A DNA stretch of 64,000 nucleotides from Chitinophagaceae bacterium (GTDB lineage Bacteria > Bacteroidota > Bacteroidia > Chitinophagales > Chitinophagaceae), in NCBI GenBank assembly GCA_017307755.1, contig JAFKGQ010000003.1, positions 868,001-932,000 on the forward strand. Direction: 5' to 3'. The notes under the pieces were generated by a model that worked only from the letters and a program-made list of their open reading frames with translations, was not told the DNA's origin and did not search any database. This document shows, piece after piece, positions 7,417 to 15,140 of the stretch (its first letter is position 1; the number at the start of each line of letters is the position of its first letter). Both the position numbers and the translations under genes were made by a program.

Positions 7417-7843
7417 CCCCGATCTAAAAAGACTACAGGACGAAGGATACGATTTGGATGTCAGTACCGGACAATTCCTGCTGGTCCGCCATATTCCCTA
7501 TGTTACGCTATCCAGACAGGTCAAATTGGGGACCATTGTCTGCACGCTAACGTTGGCCAGTCCAACCCGCACGGCGGCGCCGCCGGATCATACCGTCTAT
7601 TTTTGCGGCGAGATCCCGTGCGAAGCCGGTGGCCTTCCCTTGAATGCAATCATCAATAACAGCAACCGGCAGCAATTGCGTCCTGGCCTATTTGTAGACC
7701 ATTATTTTTCCAGTAAACCAGCATCCGGCCGTTACGATAGTTACTACGACAAGATCAGGACCTATGCGGAGATACTCTGCTCACAGGCCCGGGTGATCGA
7801 TAATCAGGCTACTTGCCGGCCCAATAAGGTTAAAACCATATAA
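7391..7843 (+). CDS. E2/UBC-like protein (prokaryotic E2 family E)
   Basis: The protein has 150 residues. Family marks are PPDHTVYFCGEIPCEAGG in the middle and FSSKPASGRYDSYYDKIRTY (from Phe106) towards the end, as in the E2_E proteins that accompany multiubiquitin genes. There is no textbook E2 HPN-Cys site. Cysteines are at 51, 72, 77, 130 and 142, and two serines sit at the FSSKP motif, so the acceptor residue cannot be assigned by eye. It should take the modifier from the E1 encoded next. It starts inside the multiubiquitin gene and ends one base before the E1 start. Confidence 0.87.
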   Translation: MQQQLINLSPDLKRLQDEGYDLDVSTGQFLLVRHIPYVTLSRQVKLGTIVCTLTLASPTRTAAPPDHTVYFCGEIPCEAGGLPLNAIINNSNRQQLRPGLFVDHYFSSKPASGRYDSYYDKIRTYAEILCSQARVIDNQATCRPNKVKTI

Positions 7844-7844
7844 T

Positions 7845-8582
7845 ATGGACCAATCAGTATTTAAATATCCGGATACCAATTCCGCACGGGCGAACATTGA
7901 GATGCTGAATCGCAAGTTTGAGAACCAGAAGATTGCGATCATCGGGTTAGGGGGCACCGGGTCCTATATTCTCGATCTGGTAGCGAAAACACCTGTGACT
8001 GAAATTCATCTTTATGACGACGACTGGCTGCTGCTCCACAACGCCTTTCGAGCGCCTGGAGCAGTGGATGGGAAAATACTAGATAGCGTGAATGGGGTAA
8101 AAAAAATAGATTATTATTTTGATCTATATTCTCGATTGCATACAGGGATCATCAAACATGACAAACGCGTGACCGAGGCGAACATATCTGAGTTGGCCGA
8201 TTTTACCTTTGCATTTATCAGTGTAGATAGCAATGCAGCCCGCTCCGTGATAACAAAGGGATTGATGGAAATCGGTGTCCCCTTTGCCGACGTTGGCCTC
8301 GGCGTGAACAAGGCGAATGATTGTTTGATCGCTACCCTGCGGGTTACCGTCGGATCGGCGCAAAAAAACGATCATCTTTCCTACCGGATCGGCAACGAAG
8401 AATGGGACAAAAATGAGTATGCTACGAATATTCAGATCGCCGACCTGAATTGCATGAATGCGGTCCTGGCGGTCATTAAATGGAAAAAGCTTCTCGGATT
8501 TTACCAAGACTTGAAAGCGGAGAATAACATCCTCTATTTACTGAATACCAATAAACTACTAAATGAAGACCATACGCCATAA
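7845..8582 (+). CDS. Minimal E1-like ThiF-family enzyme
   Basis: The protein has 245 residues. A Rossmann fold opens with IAIIGLGGTGSYILDLVAK (GxGGTGS at 34-40), followed by LYDDD (Asp58-60) and NAFR (Arg69), the adenylation signature of ThiF/MoeB/E1 proteins. Only two cysteines exist (160 and 203), and there is no Cys-x-x-Cys zinc ribbon. The protein is stripped to the adenylation core. It should activate the C-terminus of the ubiquitin-like partner. It overlaps the DUF6527 gene by 20 bases, so all four genes are coupled. Confidence 0.9.
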   Translation: MDQSVFKYPDTNSARANIEMLNRKFENQKIAIIGLGGTGSYILDLVAKTPVTEIHLYDDDWLLLHNAFRAPGAVDGKILDSVNGVKKIDYYFDLYSRLHTGIIKHDKRVTEANISELADFTFAFISVDSNAARSVITKGLMEIGVPFADVGLGVNKANDCLIATLRVTVGSAQKNDHLSYRIGNEEWDKNEYATNIQIADLNCMNAVLAVIKWKKLLGFYQDLKAENNILYLLNTNKLLNEDHTP

Positions 8583-8937
8583 ATTTGTTGAATTCATTCC
8601 GGAACAACTGGAGGAAGGGATTCTTTATATAACCGTTGAATACCGGACTGCGGTACATAGATGTGTTTGCGGCTGTGGGAACAAGGTGGTTACCCCACTG
8701 TCACCAACCGACTGGAAGATGATTTTTGACGGAAAGACTGTTTCATTATACCCATCTATTGGCAATTGGAGTTTTGACTGCAAATCTCATTACTTTATCA
8801 CACGTAACGAAATTCGGCATTGTGCGCCGTGGACGAAGGAGGCGGCTGAAAGAGGTAGAAAAAAATCCAACAAATTGAAGAAAAAGCCTTTTGCCAAATT
8901 AGTCGGCAACTTTTCTAAGAAGAAAGATAGAAAATGA
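8563..8937 (+). CDS. DUF6527-family protein of the ubiquitin-like operon
   Basis: The protein has 124 residues. HRCVCGCGNKVVTPLSP, the SLYPSIGNW box and CKSHYFI are the signature of DUF6527; the Cys-x-Cys-x-Cys and Cys/His positions probably bind zinc. The family is encoded next to E1/E2-like genes, and a peptidase role that processes or removes the modifier has been proposed. I cannot confirm that from the sequence. The C-terminal 35 residues are very lysine-rich. The insertion sequence starts 4 bases after its stop, so any further operon gene may have been displaced. Confidence 0.82.
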   Translation: MKTIRHKFVEFIPEQLEEGILYITVEYRTAVHRCVCGCGNKVVTPLSPTDWKMIFDGKTVSLYPSIGNWSFDCKSHYFITRNEIRHCAPWTKEAAERGRKKSNKLKKKPFAKLVGNFSKKKDRK

Positions 8938-8941
8938 TGTA

Positions 8942-10138
8942 CTGACAGAAGGTAAGGTTAATGTGTAAAAGATAGTATTTGATCGGACAACGAGGGATTT
9001 TTTAGTTTTATAGGGTCAGGATATATTTAAGCTGCTGGGGGAAGATGGCCCAGCATCTTCTGTCTCGCTAAGATAGCAGATTCGTCAAAAGTTTCCATAG
9101 GCGTTTTGCCAAAACAATACTTTCCGCTGTGTGACCGCTGGTTATTGTAGTAGTCCATCCATTGATCAAGATCATCCTGTAAGGCAACCAAACTGTTGTA
9201 TAACTTCTTGCGGAAGGCAACAGCATAAAACTCCTCTTGCATGGTTCGGTGCAGGCGCTCACAGATGCCGTTAGTTTGAGGATGGCGGACCTGGGTCTTG
9301 CTGTGCTCGATCCCTTCGATAGCCAGGTACAGCTCGTACTCATGATGTTCTGGCTTTCCCTTGTATTCCGTACCCCGATCCGTTAGGATCCGTAGCAAGG
9401 GTATTTGATGCTCTTCAAAGAATGGCAGGACACGGTCGTTGAGGATATCTGCCGAGGTAATAGCATGTTTCGTCTCATAGAGTTTGGCAAAAGCCACCCG
9501 GCTGTAGGTGTCGATAAAGGTCTGCTGGTAAATACGGCCCACGCCTTGATATTGCCAACATAGTAGGTATCCTGTGAGCCCAAGTATCCAGGATGTTCTG
9601 TCTCGATCTCGCCAAAGGATTCCCGGCGTTCCTTCTTCCGTTCCAAGGCCATCAGTTGGGCTTCGGTGAGGATAAGACCTTCCTCCGCTATTCGGGCTTC
9701 TAAATGCTTCAGACGCTTATCGAACACCTCCAGGTCATGCCGTTGCCAGACGCTCCGAACGCCACCGGCAGAGATAAAAACACCCTGCTTGCGGAGTTCA
9801 TTGCTGGCCCGGGACTGACCATAGGCGGGATAGTCAAACGCCATCTTTACAACGGCTTCCTCCACCGTCGGTTCGACCCTGTTCTTCATTATAGGCTTCC
9901 TTCTGCTAACTTCCTGTAGAGCAGTCTCTCCGCCAGTGTCGTACAGTTCTTTGATCCGGTAAAAACTATCTCGGCTATAACCGATCACTCTGCATGCCTG
10001 GGAGACATTGCCTAAATGTTCTGCTAAATTCAGCAGTCCTAACTTGCTTTTGATTAACTTAGATTCTTGATTCATGATCTGACATTTTGGGGGTTGATTT
10101 GATAGTGTGGTAACTTAAAGTTAACCCCCTATTGTCAG
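8942..10138 (-). mobile_element. IS481-like insertion sequence, about 1.2 kb
   Basis: The ends are imperfect inverted repeats: CTGACAGAAGGTAAGGTTAA at 8942 and, reading inwards from 10138, CTGACAATAGGGGGTTAA. The element holds one transposase gene. No clear target duplication is seen at these ends, so they may be off by a few bases. It lies directly behind the ubiquitin-like operon. Confidence 0.75.
9027..10075 (-). pseudogene. IS481-type DDE transposase, one frameshift
   Basis: The N-terminal frame (10075 down to about 9545) has the helix-turn-helix [20 protein letters not shown] and an rve-domain start DTYYVGNIK. The C-terminal frame (to 9027) continues with [22 protein letters not shown] and NGICERLHRTMQEE, which carry the DDE residues. 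The break is within 9541-9546, and one missing G in the coding strand restores a single frame reading [12 protein letters not shown]. Otherwise the protein is full length at about 350 residues. This is either recent inactivation or a base-calling error. Confidence 0.85.
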
Positions 10139-10166
10139 ATCAAATCTTAACTTCTACAGTTAATGG

Positions 10167-10937
10167 CTAAATATCATGATTTATCTGATATGTTGTAAAT
10201 ATTCGAGTTGAAAGCCGCTGTATCGTAGAGTCGTCGAATCGAGATTTTACCGTTCGAAGGTGATGCAATAGATCAATGATGTCATTATCGTCTTTCACAA
10301 TTAGATATCGAATGTCGTCCGGCTCAAAACGTAGTCGATGGTTTTCGATAGCTTTATTTCGAGTCGATTTCTTCGACCTAGTATCGATTTCTGTTATAGG
10401 TAAAAAGGCAAAAATATCAGGGCTTTTCAAGGGAGGCACATATCGCCACTCCTTTTCATCAGCGAATCGGTAATTATTGCTTACGAGTTTCCCTCTTCTT
10501 TTTAGAGGTCCTTCATAATTTTTGATATAACGATATAAATTCAGCAGATTATTGTAGTGCCCGATCATATCATCGGCTCTCTCTATATCCGATATTTGGT
10601 CTAGGCGGACATACAAATTGTTAAGTGCCAGCATGAGATTTCCTATCAACTCGCACTGTTTATTGATATAAAGCACTGGATTTAATCCATTCCGGTTTGC
10701 CCATTCTTTTGTCAGCCCGATCCCATAGCTGCCATAATTCTTAATGTGACTTTTAATGTCGTGTAGCTTAACATCACAGAATGAAACCATAGGCACCCCT
10801 AACTCTCGTTTGGTTTCGGTTCCGTAAATTGCTTCCCGCGCGTACGAAACTTTGAATGTTTCCGAAAGTATTGAGTAGAGTGTTTTCTTTCTTTTTGTGA
10901 AATGAAATAGTATTGTCGGATGAAGGCTTTCTTTCAT
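10167..10937 (-). CDS. AbiGi-family abortive-infection protein
   Basis: The protein has 256 residues. HFTKRKKTLYSILSE near the start, then VPMVSFCDVKLHDIKSHI and GSYGIGLTKEWANRNGLNPV, are characteristic of the AbiGi family, described as the antitoxin part of the AbiG abortive-infection system. The C-terminal half is variable. No AbiGii gene is adjacent. Instead two unknown genes lie upstream on the same strand with gaps of 18 and 47 bases. AbiGi-like genes often occur alone in defence regions, so the protein may act by itself. Confidence 0.75.
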   Translation of the reverse strand: MKESLHPTILFHFTKRKKTLYSILSETFKVSYAREAIYGTETKRELGVPMVSFCDVKLHDIKSHIKNYGSYGIGLTKEWANRNGLNPVLYINKQCELIGNLMLALNNLYVRLDQISDIERADDMIGHYNNLLNLYRYIKNYEGPLKRRGKLVSNNYRFADEKEWRYVPPLKSPDIFAFLPITEIDTRSKKSTRNKAIENHRLRFEPDDIRYLIVKDDNDIIDLLHHLRTVKSRFDDSTIQRLSTRIFTTYQINHDI

Positions 10938-10984
10938 TGATATTCGGTTTAGGCTATAAGACTGTCACTCTACAGACGGCGAGC

Positions 10985-11269
10985 TTATTTAGTTGCAAAA
11001 TAGTCCAACTGCTGCTGTGTTACATTTCTGAAAATTCGCAGTAGTTCCCCAATCTCCGAAGGAGAAAGACGAGTAATCAATTCTTCATAATTTCTGGCAT
11101 GAAAAGTATTGAATGCTCTGAAAATACTTTGGGCTGTAGCTGGAGAAAATCCTAATACAGAAACCTTTTCTTGAGGATTCGCCCTGAGTAAGATTTGATA
11201 AATACAAAAGAAAAAGCACTTCTCTGGAATTGGGGCCTTCAGGCAATCATCATAATTACAATTGGCCAT
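10985..11269 (-). CDS. Unknown 94-residue protein
   Basis: It is cysteine-rich at the start (four Cys in the first 25 residues: NCNYDDC, CFFFC) and helical after that (LGFSPATAQSIFRAFNTF; LSPSEIGELLRIFRN). It has no recognised domain. It lies between a membrane protein gene 18 bases upstream and the AbiGi-family gene 47 bases downstream, all on the minus strand. The tight spacing suggests a three-gene unit. Confidence 0.6.
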   Translation of the reverse strand: MANCNYDDCLKAPIPEKCFFFCIYQILLRANPQEKVSVLGFSPATAQSIFRAFNTFHARNYEELITRLSPSEIGELLRIFRNVTQQQLDYFATK

Positions 11270-11287
11270 ATCGATGATGGTTTAAGT

Positions 11288-11710
11288 TTAGTTACCCGAG
11301 GTGTCTGTATTTACCCAGCAAATCAAATAGATTACCAGCCATGCTCCGAACACAAGCAACGCCCATTGGAAAAAACGTAGCTGCCATTTAAACCCTGTAT
11401 TGCATTTCTGCAGAATAGCTGTTAATTTTTCAAAATCGTCTTTATGTAAATCCTTTATCATTGCCCTTCTTGTTATCGAAAATGAATGATACATTGATAC
11501 GCCAATCAAAAGCCAACCGGCAATAAATAGATAATAGAAGCATCGGTCATCTATTTCTGGTGGTCGGAAATAGGAGTTATTGATGATCATTAGAAGCGAT
11601 CCACCCACAATCGACAATGACCACGTCGTTAATTTCGATGAGCCGGCCTCGTAGGCGCTTATTGAATTGAATAGCTTGTCAGAAGGTTTAAGCTCAGGGG
11701 TATCTGGCAT
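11288..11710 (-). CDS. Unknown two- to three-TM membrane protein
   Basis: The protein has 140 residues with hydrophobic spans LTTWSLSIVGGSLLMII, YYLFIAGWLLIGVSMYHSF and FFQWALLVFGAWLVIYLICW, and a soluble charged loop between the second and third. It is the first gene of the minus-strand unit that ends in the AbiGi-family gene. Membrane proteins are common partners of abortive-infection genes, but no family is recognised here. Confidence 0.6.
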   Translation of the reverse strand: MPDTPELKPSDKLFNSISAYEAGSSKLTTWSLSIVGGSLLMIINNSYFRPPEIDDRCFYYLFIAGWLLIGVSMYHSFSITRRAMIKDLHKDDFEKLTAILQKCNTGFKWQLRFFQWALLVFGAWLVIYLICWVNTDTSGN

Positions 11711-11844
11711 ACTTTTCTTGTGTATACCTAAAATAATAATATATTCTTAATCTCTTCGTTGAAAGATCTCTAAATCAAATGATTTATGAAAAATAGGGTG
11801 TTTTAACTGGGTGTTCCAAATATTTTCTGTGTCTGAAGGTCTTC

Positions 11845-12003
11845 ATGTCATTTTCAGCTAAATTTACTAGTAAGCTAATTTTCAACCCAATCAACCTTGA
11901 AGAAATAAGCAAAGACTTTGAAATTGAAGGATATACTAATGAGGCATGGGAGCCTTTTCAGAAAGGGTGTAACAACGGGGCCTTCTTGGTCAGAAGGAAA
12001 TAA
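11845..12003 (+). CDS. Small ORF, 52 residues
   Basis: The codons read as a normal acidic small protein (MSFSAKFTSKLIF... ending FLVRRK) with no known domain. It is 30 bases upstream of a second small ORF on the same strand. Support is limited to codon pattern and pairing. Confidence 0.4.
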   Translation: MSFSAKFTSKLIFNPINLEEISKDFEIEGYTNEAWEPFQKGCNNGAFLVRRK

Positions 12004-12033
12004 AATCGTAAACTTGAGAAGATTAGTTTCACT

Positions 12034-12207
12034 ATGGCACAGACATTCGATAATAATAAATTAAGACGAGCACACATTACGGTGATTCCCGGCAACAAAA
12101 TGCCGGACTATCATAATGACCCAAATGTCATTGCAATGACTGAAAGGGCCCGTGCTTTCCTTAAGAAGGTCGGCCTCCCTAAGGGCTGGAGCAAGGAAAA
12201 AGGATAA
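12034..12207 (+). CDS. Small ORF, 57 residues, basic
   Basis: The sequence has a well-formed coding pattern: NNKLRRAHITVIPGNKMPDY, then a helix TERARAFLKKVGLPKGW. It is basic at the C-terminus and has no domain I can name. It follows the 52-residue ORF and precedes the right repeat copy. It may be a cargo protein of the bracketed segment. Confidence 0.45.
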   Translation: MAQTFDNNKLRRAHITVIPGNKMPDYHNDPNVIAMTERARAFLKKVGLPKGWSKEKG

Positions 12208-12303
12208 CTAATATTTCTTCCACTTTATTATTCCCGAAGATTTATACCAGCCTATTCCGATCATTCAGAGGTACAAAGTACCGGCCGGTGATTCATCTGA
12301 CGC

Positions 12304-12367
12304 CCCTCCACCGGGATCACCGGAGTCGACCGTCCAGGGCGCGGAGGTAACCCCTCCCTCTCCGCAG
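12304..12367 (+). repeat. 64-bp direct repeat, right copy (candidate attachment site)
   Basis: It matches 2614-2677 at 58 of 64 positions in the same orientation, with no gaps. Most changes leave the end CTCTCCGCAG intact. A strong terminator follows 12 bases later, mirroring the left copy. Confidence 0.6.
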
Positions 12368-12379
12368 ATGAATTACTGG

Positions 12380-12400
12380 CCCCGGCGAAGCCGGGGTTTT
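12380..12400 (+). terminator. Rho-independent terminator after the right repeat
   Basis: The stem CCCCGGC / GCCGGGG with a GAA loop is followed by TTTT. Confidence 0.8.
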
Positions 12401-12458
12401 GCTTAACGCATGCGCTTAAAATTGTGCAGTAGCGATCATACCAACTATTTGAGGCTGT

Positions 12459-12965
12459 CTATTTTTTGGTTGATTTCGAGTAGCCGCATATCCAATAATT
12501 CTTTGCGTCTTCATTACTAATAGTCGTCTTCTTAGATCTAAGCTCATAGGGAACGCGGCTTATAAATCTCCAATTTTTGCTTTTATCCCTATCGATTCCT
12601 GAACGATCAGTAGGCTCCTCTCGCTGTCTCCAAAAATCCAATTGATGTTGATATCCTTGTCTGATCTCTTCAAAGTAGGCAATGAGCCTATCTTTTGTAT
12701 TAGGTATATATCCTGGTCCCGAACATCCACAGGAGTGGAAAGTTATCCCAACTGAATATAGCGTCTTTACATGGTCCCATCCCTTCACGTCATCTTTTTT
12801 CGGAGCTTCGAAGTCCTTGCCCATGTCCGCCATAAGTAATCCGCAATTGGGACATTTTGCCCTTTTCGACGGCACTTTGTCCTGCCTTCCAATATCAATC
12901 AAAAGTTTGCGTTTGAACGTCATGCGACAGTGAAAGCATGCATAATGTGGCTTATATCTCGTCAT
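12459..12965 (-). CDS. Zinc-ribbon protein of unknown function
   Basis: From ATG 12965 the protein has 168 residues: YACFHC near the start and AKCPNCG about 35 residues later form a four-Cys zinc ribbon, followed by SVGITFHSCGCSGPGYIPN and a helical, charged tail. The pattern belongs to a conserved Bacteroidota family without assigned function. An in-frame ATG 15 bases upstream is possible; the chosen start places the conserved RYKPHYACF at the N-terminus. It is monocistronic, between the right repeat and the toxin-antitoxin pair. Confidence 0.7.
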   Translation of the reverse strand: MTRYKPHYACFHCRMTFKRKLLIDIGRQDKVPSKRAKCPNCGLLMADMGKDFEAPKKDDVKGWDHVKTLYSVGITFHSCGCSGPGYIPNTKDRLIAYFEEIRQGYQHQLDFWRQREEPTDRSGIDRDKSKNWRFISRVPYELRSKKTTISNEDAKNYWICGYSKSTKK

Positions 12966-13059
12966 TGCATATCTGCACATAGGGGAATTCTTTTAAGCTT
13001 AATACTCTCGGGAATCGAACGCTAAATCGGCTGCCAAAAGGATAAAGAGAGTTACAGCT

Positions 13060-13473
13060 TTAAGCCCTGCTTTTAAAATACTGGTCCGGAGTAAGGATCG
13101 CAAGCTGGCTATGTTTAAAATATTTGGTATTCCTTGTAATGATAATTTTAACATCCTCAGACAATGCGGCGTAATGCTGTAAAGCGTCCTCAAAATCGCC
13201 GAACTCAGACTCCAGTGCTTGAATGACCGATATTTTAGGCAGCCCAATAATATTTATCAGTCTTGCCAAATGGGTCAACTTCTCTATTACCTTTTTATGC
13301 GATCCCAGTTTCCCCAGCACATAATACGCATTTGAGAAGACTAATCCTGTCGTACATATAGATATCTGCTTTTTCTCGGATAAGCTAAATATTCGTGCGG
13401 CGTCCATCGCAAAAGGCTCTCTTGCAATCATAAAGTCCAGGGTCACGTCAATGTCGATAAACGCTTTACTCAT
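13060..13473 (-). CDS. PIN-domain toxin (VapC-like)
   Basis: The protein has 137 residues. The N-terminus FIDIDVTLDFM corresponds to the PIN FIDTNVxLD strand with the first catalytic Asp. DFEDALQHYAAL carries the middle acidic residues, and IITRNTKYF is the usual C-terminal PIN segment. PIN toxins are Mg-dependent RNases that cut tRNA or rRNA. Its start overlaps the antitoxin stop by 8 bases. Confidence 0.85.
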   Translation of the reverse strand: MSKAFIDIDVTLDFMIAREPFAMDAARIFSLSEKKQISICTTGLVFSNAYYVLGKLGSHKKVIEKLTHLARLINIIGLPKISVIQALESEFGDFEDALQHYAALSEDVKIIITRNTKYFKHSQLAILTPDQYFKSRA

Positions 13474-13714
13474 ATTTCCGCCGCTTTTCGTCCCGCAAAA
13501 TCCTCTTATAATCCAAATTCTTCGGAGCCTTAAAAGAACCCATCAACGATTTTACGGAAGATGTTAGTTCCTCAGATTGATTGTTATTGAGCTCTGTGAC
13601 CGACCTGAAATAGTTTTCTACCAATTCGGACACACTCCGGCCTTTCGCCCGTGCATAGCGTTTGGCCTCCCGGATTACTTTATCATCCAGCGTAAGAGTT
13701 AATTTTGTGGTCAT
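13466..13714 (-). CDS. DUF6364-type RHH antitoxin
   Basis: The protein has 82 residues. TTKLTLTLDDKVIREAKRYA followed by KGRSVSELVENYFRSV is a ribbon-helix-helix DNA-binding domain. The basic tail (YKRILRDEKRRKYE) should cover the toxin. It is the first gene of the pair, coupled by an 8-base overlap, and probably autoregulated through the inverted repeat just upstream. Confidence 0.85.
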   Translation of the reverse strand: MTTKLTLTLDDKVIREAKRYARAKGRSVSELVENYFRSVTELNNNQSEELTSSVKSLMGSFKAPKNLDYKRILRDEKRRKYE

Positions 13715-13717
13715 AAC

Positions 13718-13745
13718 ACGTATATTTAATTTTATTAAGATACGT
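13718..13745. promoter_or_regulatory. Inverted-repeat operator candidate for the PIN/RHH pair
   Basis: ACGTAT (13718-13723) and ATACGT (13740-13745) are inverted arms separated by 16 AT-rich bases, starting 4 bases upstream of the antitoxin start. The placement suits binding by the RHH antitoxin. Confidence 0.45.
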
Positions 13746-13954
13746 ATTGTTTGGAAATAGTTTCATTACCAAATCTAACCCCTCAGAGAAGGTATCAAAA
13801 GTTCAGCATTGCCGGTACATGTAAAGAATTCAGCAGCATTTTCAAAATTGAAACCAGAAAATTTTGATACAGCGGAATATACCTGCAAAAGCCTACCCTT
13901 CCTGAATGAATACAGGGTTAAAGACGTTAGAAGAGTTTGTCAGATGCAACAAAA

Positions 13955-14116
13955 CTACTTTCCGTACGAAATAAAGGCCATGATCCAAATAAATATTACG
14001 ATGGTTGCTGCTTGATAATAGCACCAGAAAGTACCCATGCCATTATCCTTATCATATTGCACCAGAGTGACAAACACCCCAACTATTGGCACCCAATATA
14101 TTAGTTTATTATTCAT
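13955..14116 (-). CDS. Possible small two-TM protein
   Basis: From ATG 14116 the protein has 53 residues with two hydrophobic spans (LIYWVPIVGVFVTLV and ATIVIFIWIMAFI) and a short polar loop. TAACTTTG at 14145-14138 on the minus strand matches the Bacteroidota promoter core about 22 bases upstream of the start. No family is recognised. The flanking stretch 13746-13954 holds no other gene I can support. Confidence 0.4.
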   Translation of the reverse strand: MNNKLIYWVPIVGVFVTLVQYDKDNGMGTFWCYYQAATIVIFIWIMAFISYGK

Positions 14117-14211
14117 AAACCAATCGGTTATCAAAGGCAAAGTTACATCAGTTTTTTATTCCCGGACGAGTAAAGAAGAGGGATGGAAGTAGCCCTGATC
14201 AGACGAACGGA

Positions 14212-15069
14212 TTACTCTGCTTTACCCGGGGCCCGGTCAAAAAAATCACTTTTTTCACCGATTGCCGTCCTAAGGCACCCCATAATAGCCTCGTGGAGGT
14301 CAGTACCCAAAGCATGCAGAGGGTCGATAGCCTTTACCAATAATGTCCGCAAGGTAAAAAGCTCTTCCCTGTTATATTTTTTTGATCCTTTTACCAGGTC
14401 CAGCTTCATCAGTTCCTCCTGCTGATCCTGTTTGGGATTGAAAACTCCATTTATATGACTGCATTGATGACAGACGCCATCCTTGTTGATCAAGGCGCAT
14501 CTGTGCTCAAAAATATCCGTCATAATATTCCTGGCATCATTCAACAAGTATTTTATCACGCCTTCCGTCTTATCGAGGATGAGACAAATTTCCCTGACCT
14601 GAAAATCGTAAATATCCTTTAAGATCAGCGCTACCTGGTTTTCTATGGGTAAGGTTTTTGAAATACAGGTGAAACAGTAGTCGATGTGCTCTTTCATTTC
14701 GTAAGCCCCGGCACTCGACGTGTCATGAACAAACCAGAAGACCTGTCTGAATTTCTCCGACCCTATGGCCAGGTCTGCTGCCCTGTCCTGGGCATCAGCC
14801 TTCCATCTTTTTTGTTTTCTTAAATGATCATAAGCAAGGTTGGTTGCTATTTTGAATACCCAGGTTTTTAGGGAAGAATCCTGGTTAAAGGTCGATATCC
14901 TGGAAAATGCCCTGATAAAGGTGTCATGTGTCAGGTCATCTACGTCATTTCGATCGGTGAGCAACCGGTATAAGTAAGACCTCAACTGGGTTTGAAATTC
15001 GGCAAACAATGTTTGGAATGCATTAATATCTCCCGCTATAGCAGATTTGAGGATCTCTTCTCTTTCCAT
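14212..15069 (-). CDS. ECF-type sigma factor with C-terminal extension
   Basis: The protein has 285 residues. Region 2 is clear (YLYRLLTDRNDVDDLTHDTFIRAF, then LKTWVFKIATNLAYDHLRKQKRW), and region 4 follows (VREICLILDKTEGVIKYLL). After it comes a 100-residue extension with CHQCSHINGVFNPK, a possible Cys/His metal site, and an acidic-basic helical tail. Such extensions replace a separate anti-sigma factor in some ECF groups. No anti-sigma gene is adjacent. It follows the SDR gene by 71 bases with a hairpin between them. Confidence 0.82.
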   Translation of the reverse strand: MEREEILKSAIAGDINAFQTLFAEFQTQLRSYLYRLLTDRNDVDDLTHDTFIRAFSRISTFNQDSSLKTWVFKIATNLAYDHLRKQKRWKADAQDRAADLAIGSEKFRQVFWFVHDTSSAGAYEMKEHIDYCFTCISKTLPIENQVALILKDIYDFQVREICLILDKTEGVIKYLLNDARNIMTDIFEHRCALINKDGVCHQCSHINGVFNPKQDQQEELMKLDLVKGSKKYNREELFTLRTLLVKAIDPLHALGTDLHEAIMGCLRTAIGEKSDFFDRAPGKAE

Positions 15070-15099
15070 TCACTCAATTTATGAATAAATCAACAATTA

Positions 15100-15130
15100 G
15101 GTTGCGGCCTTCTAACGGAAGACCGCAACC
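15100..15130 (-). promoter_or_regulatory. Hairpin between the SDR and sigma genes
   Basis: GGTTGCGG and CCGCAACC form an 8-base stem, extended by 4 bases after one mismatch. No proper T run follows on the minus strand, so it may be a weak terminator or a processing/attenuation site that lowers sigma expression relative to the SDR. Confidence 0.4.
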
Positions 15131-15140
15131 CCCTAATTTG

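Noticed and set aside
13809..14015. 68-codon plus-strand open frame
   Set aside because: It has no domain or promoter and overlaps the better-supported small membrane ORF on the other strand.
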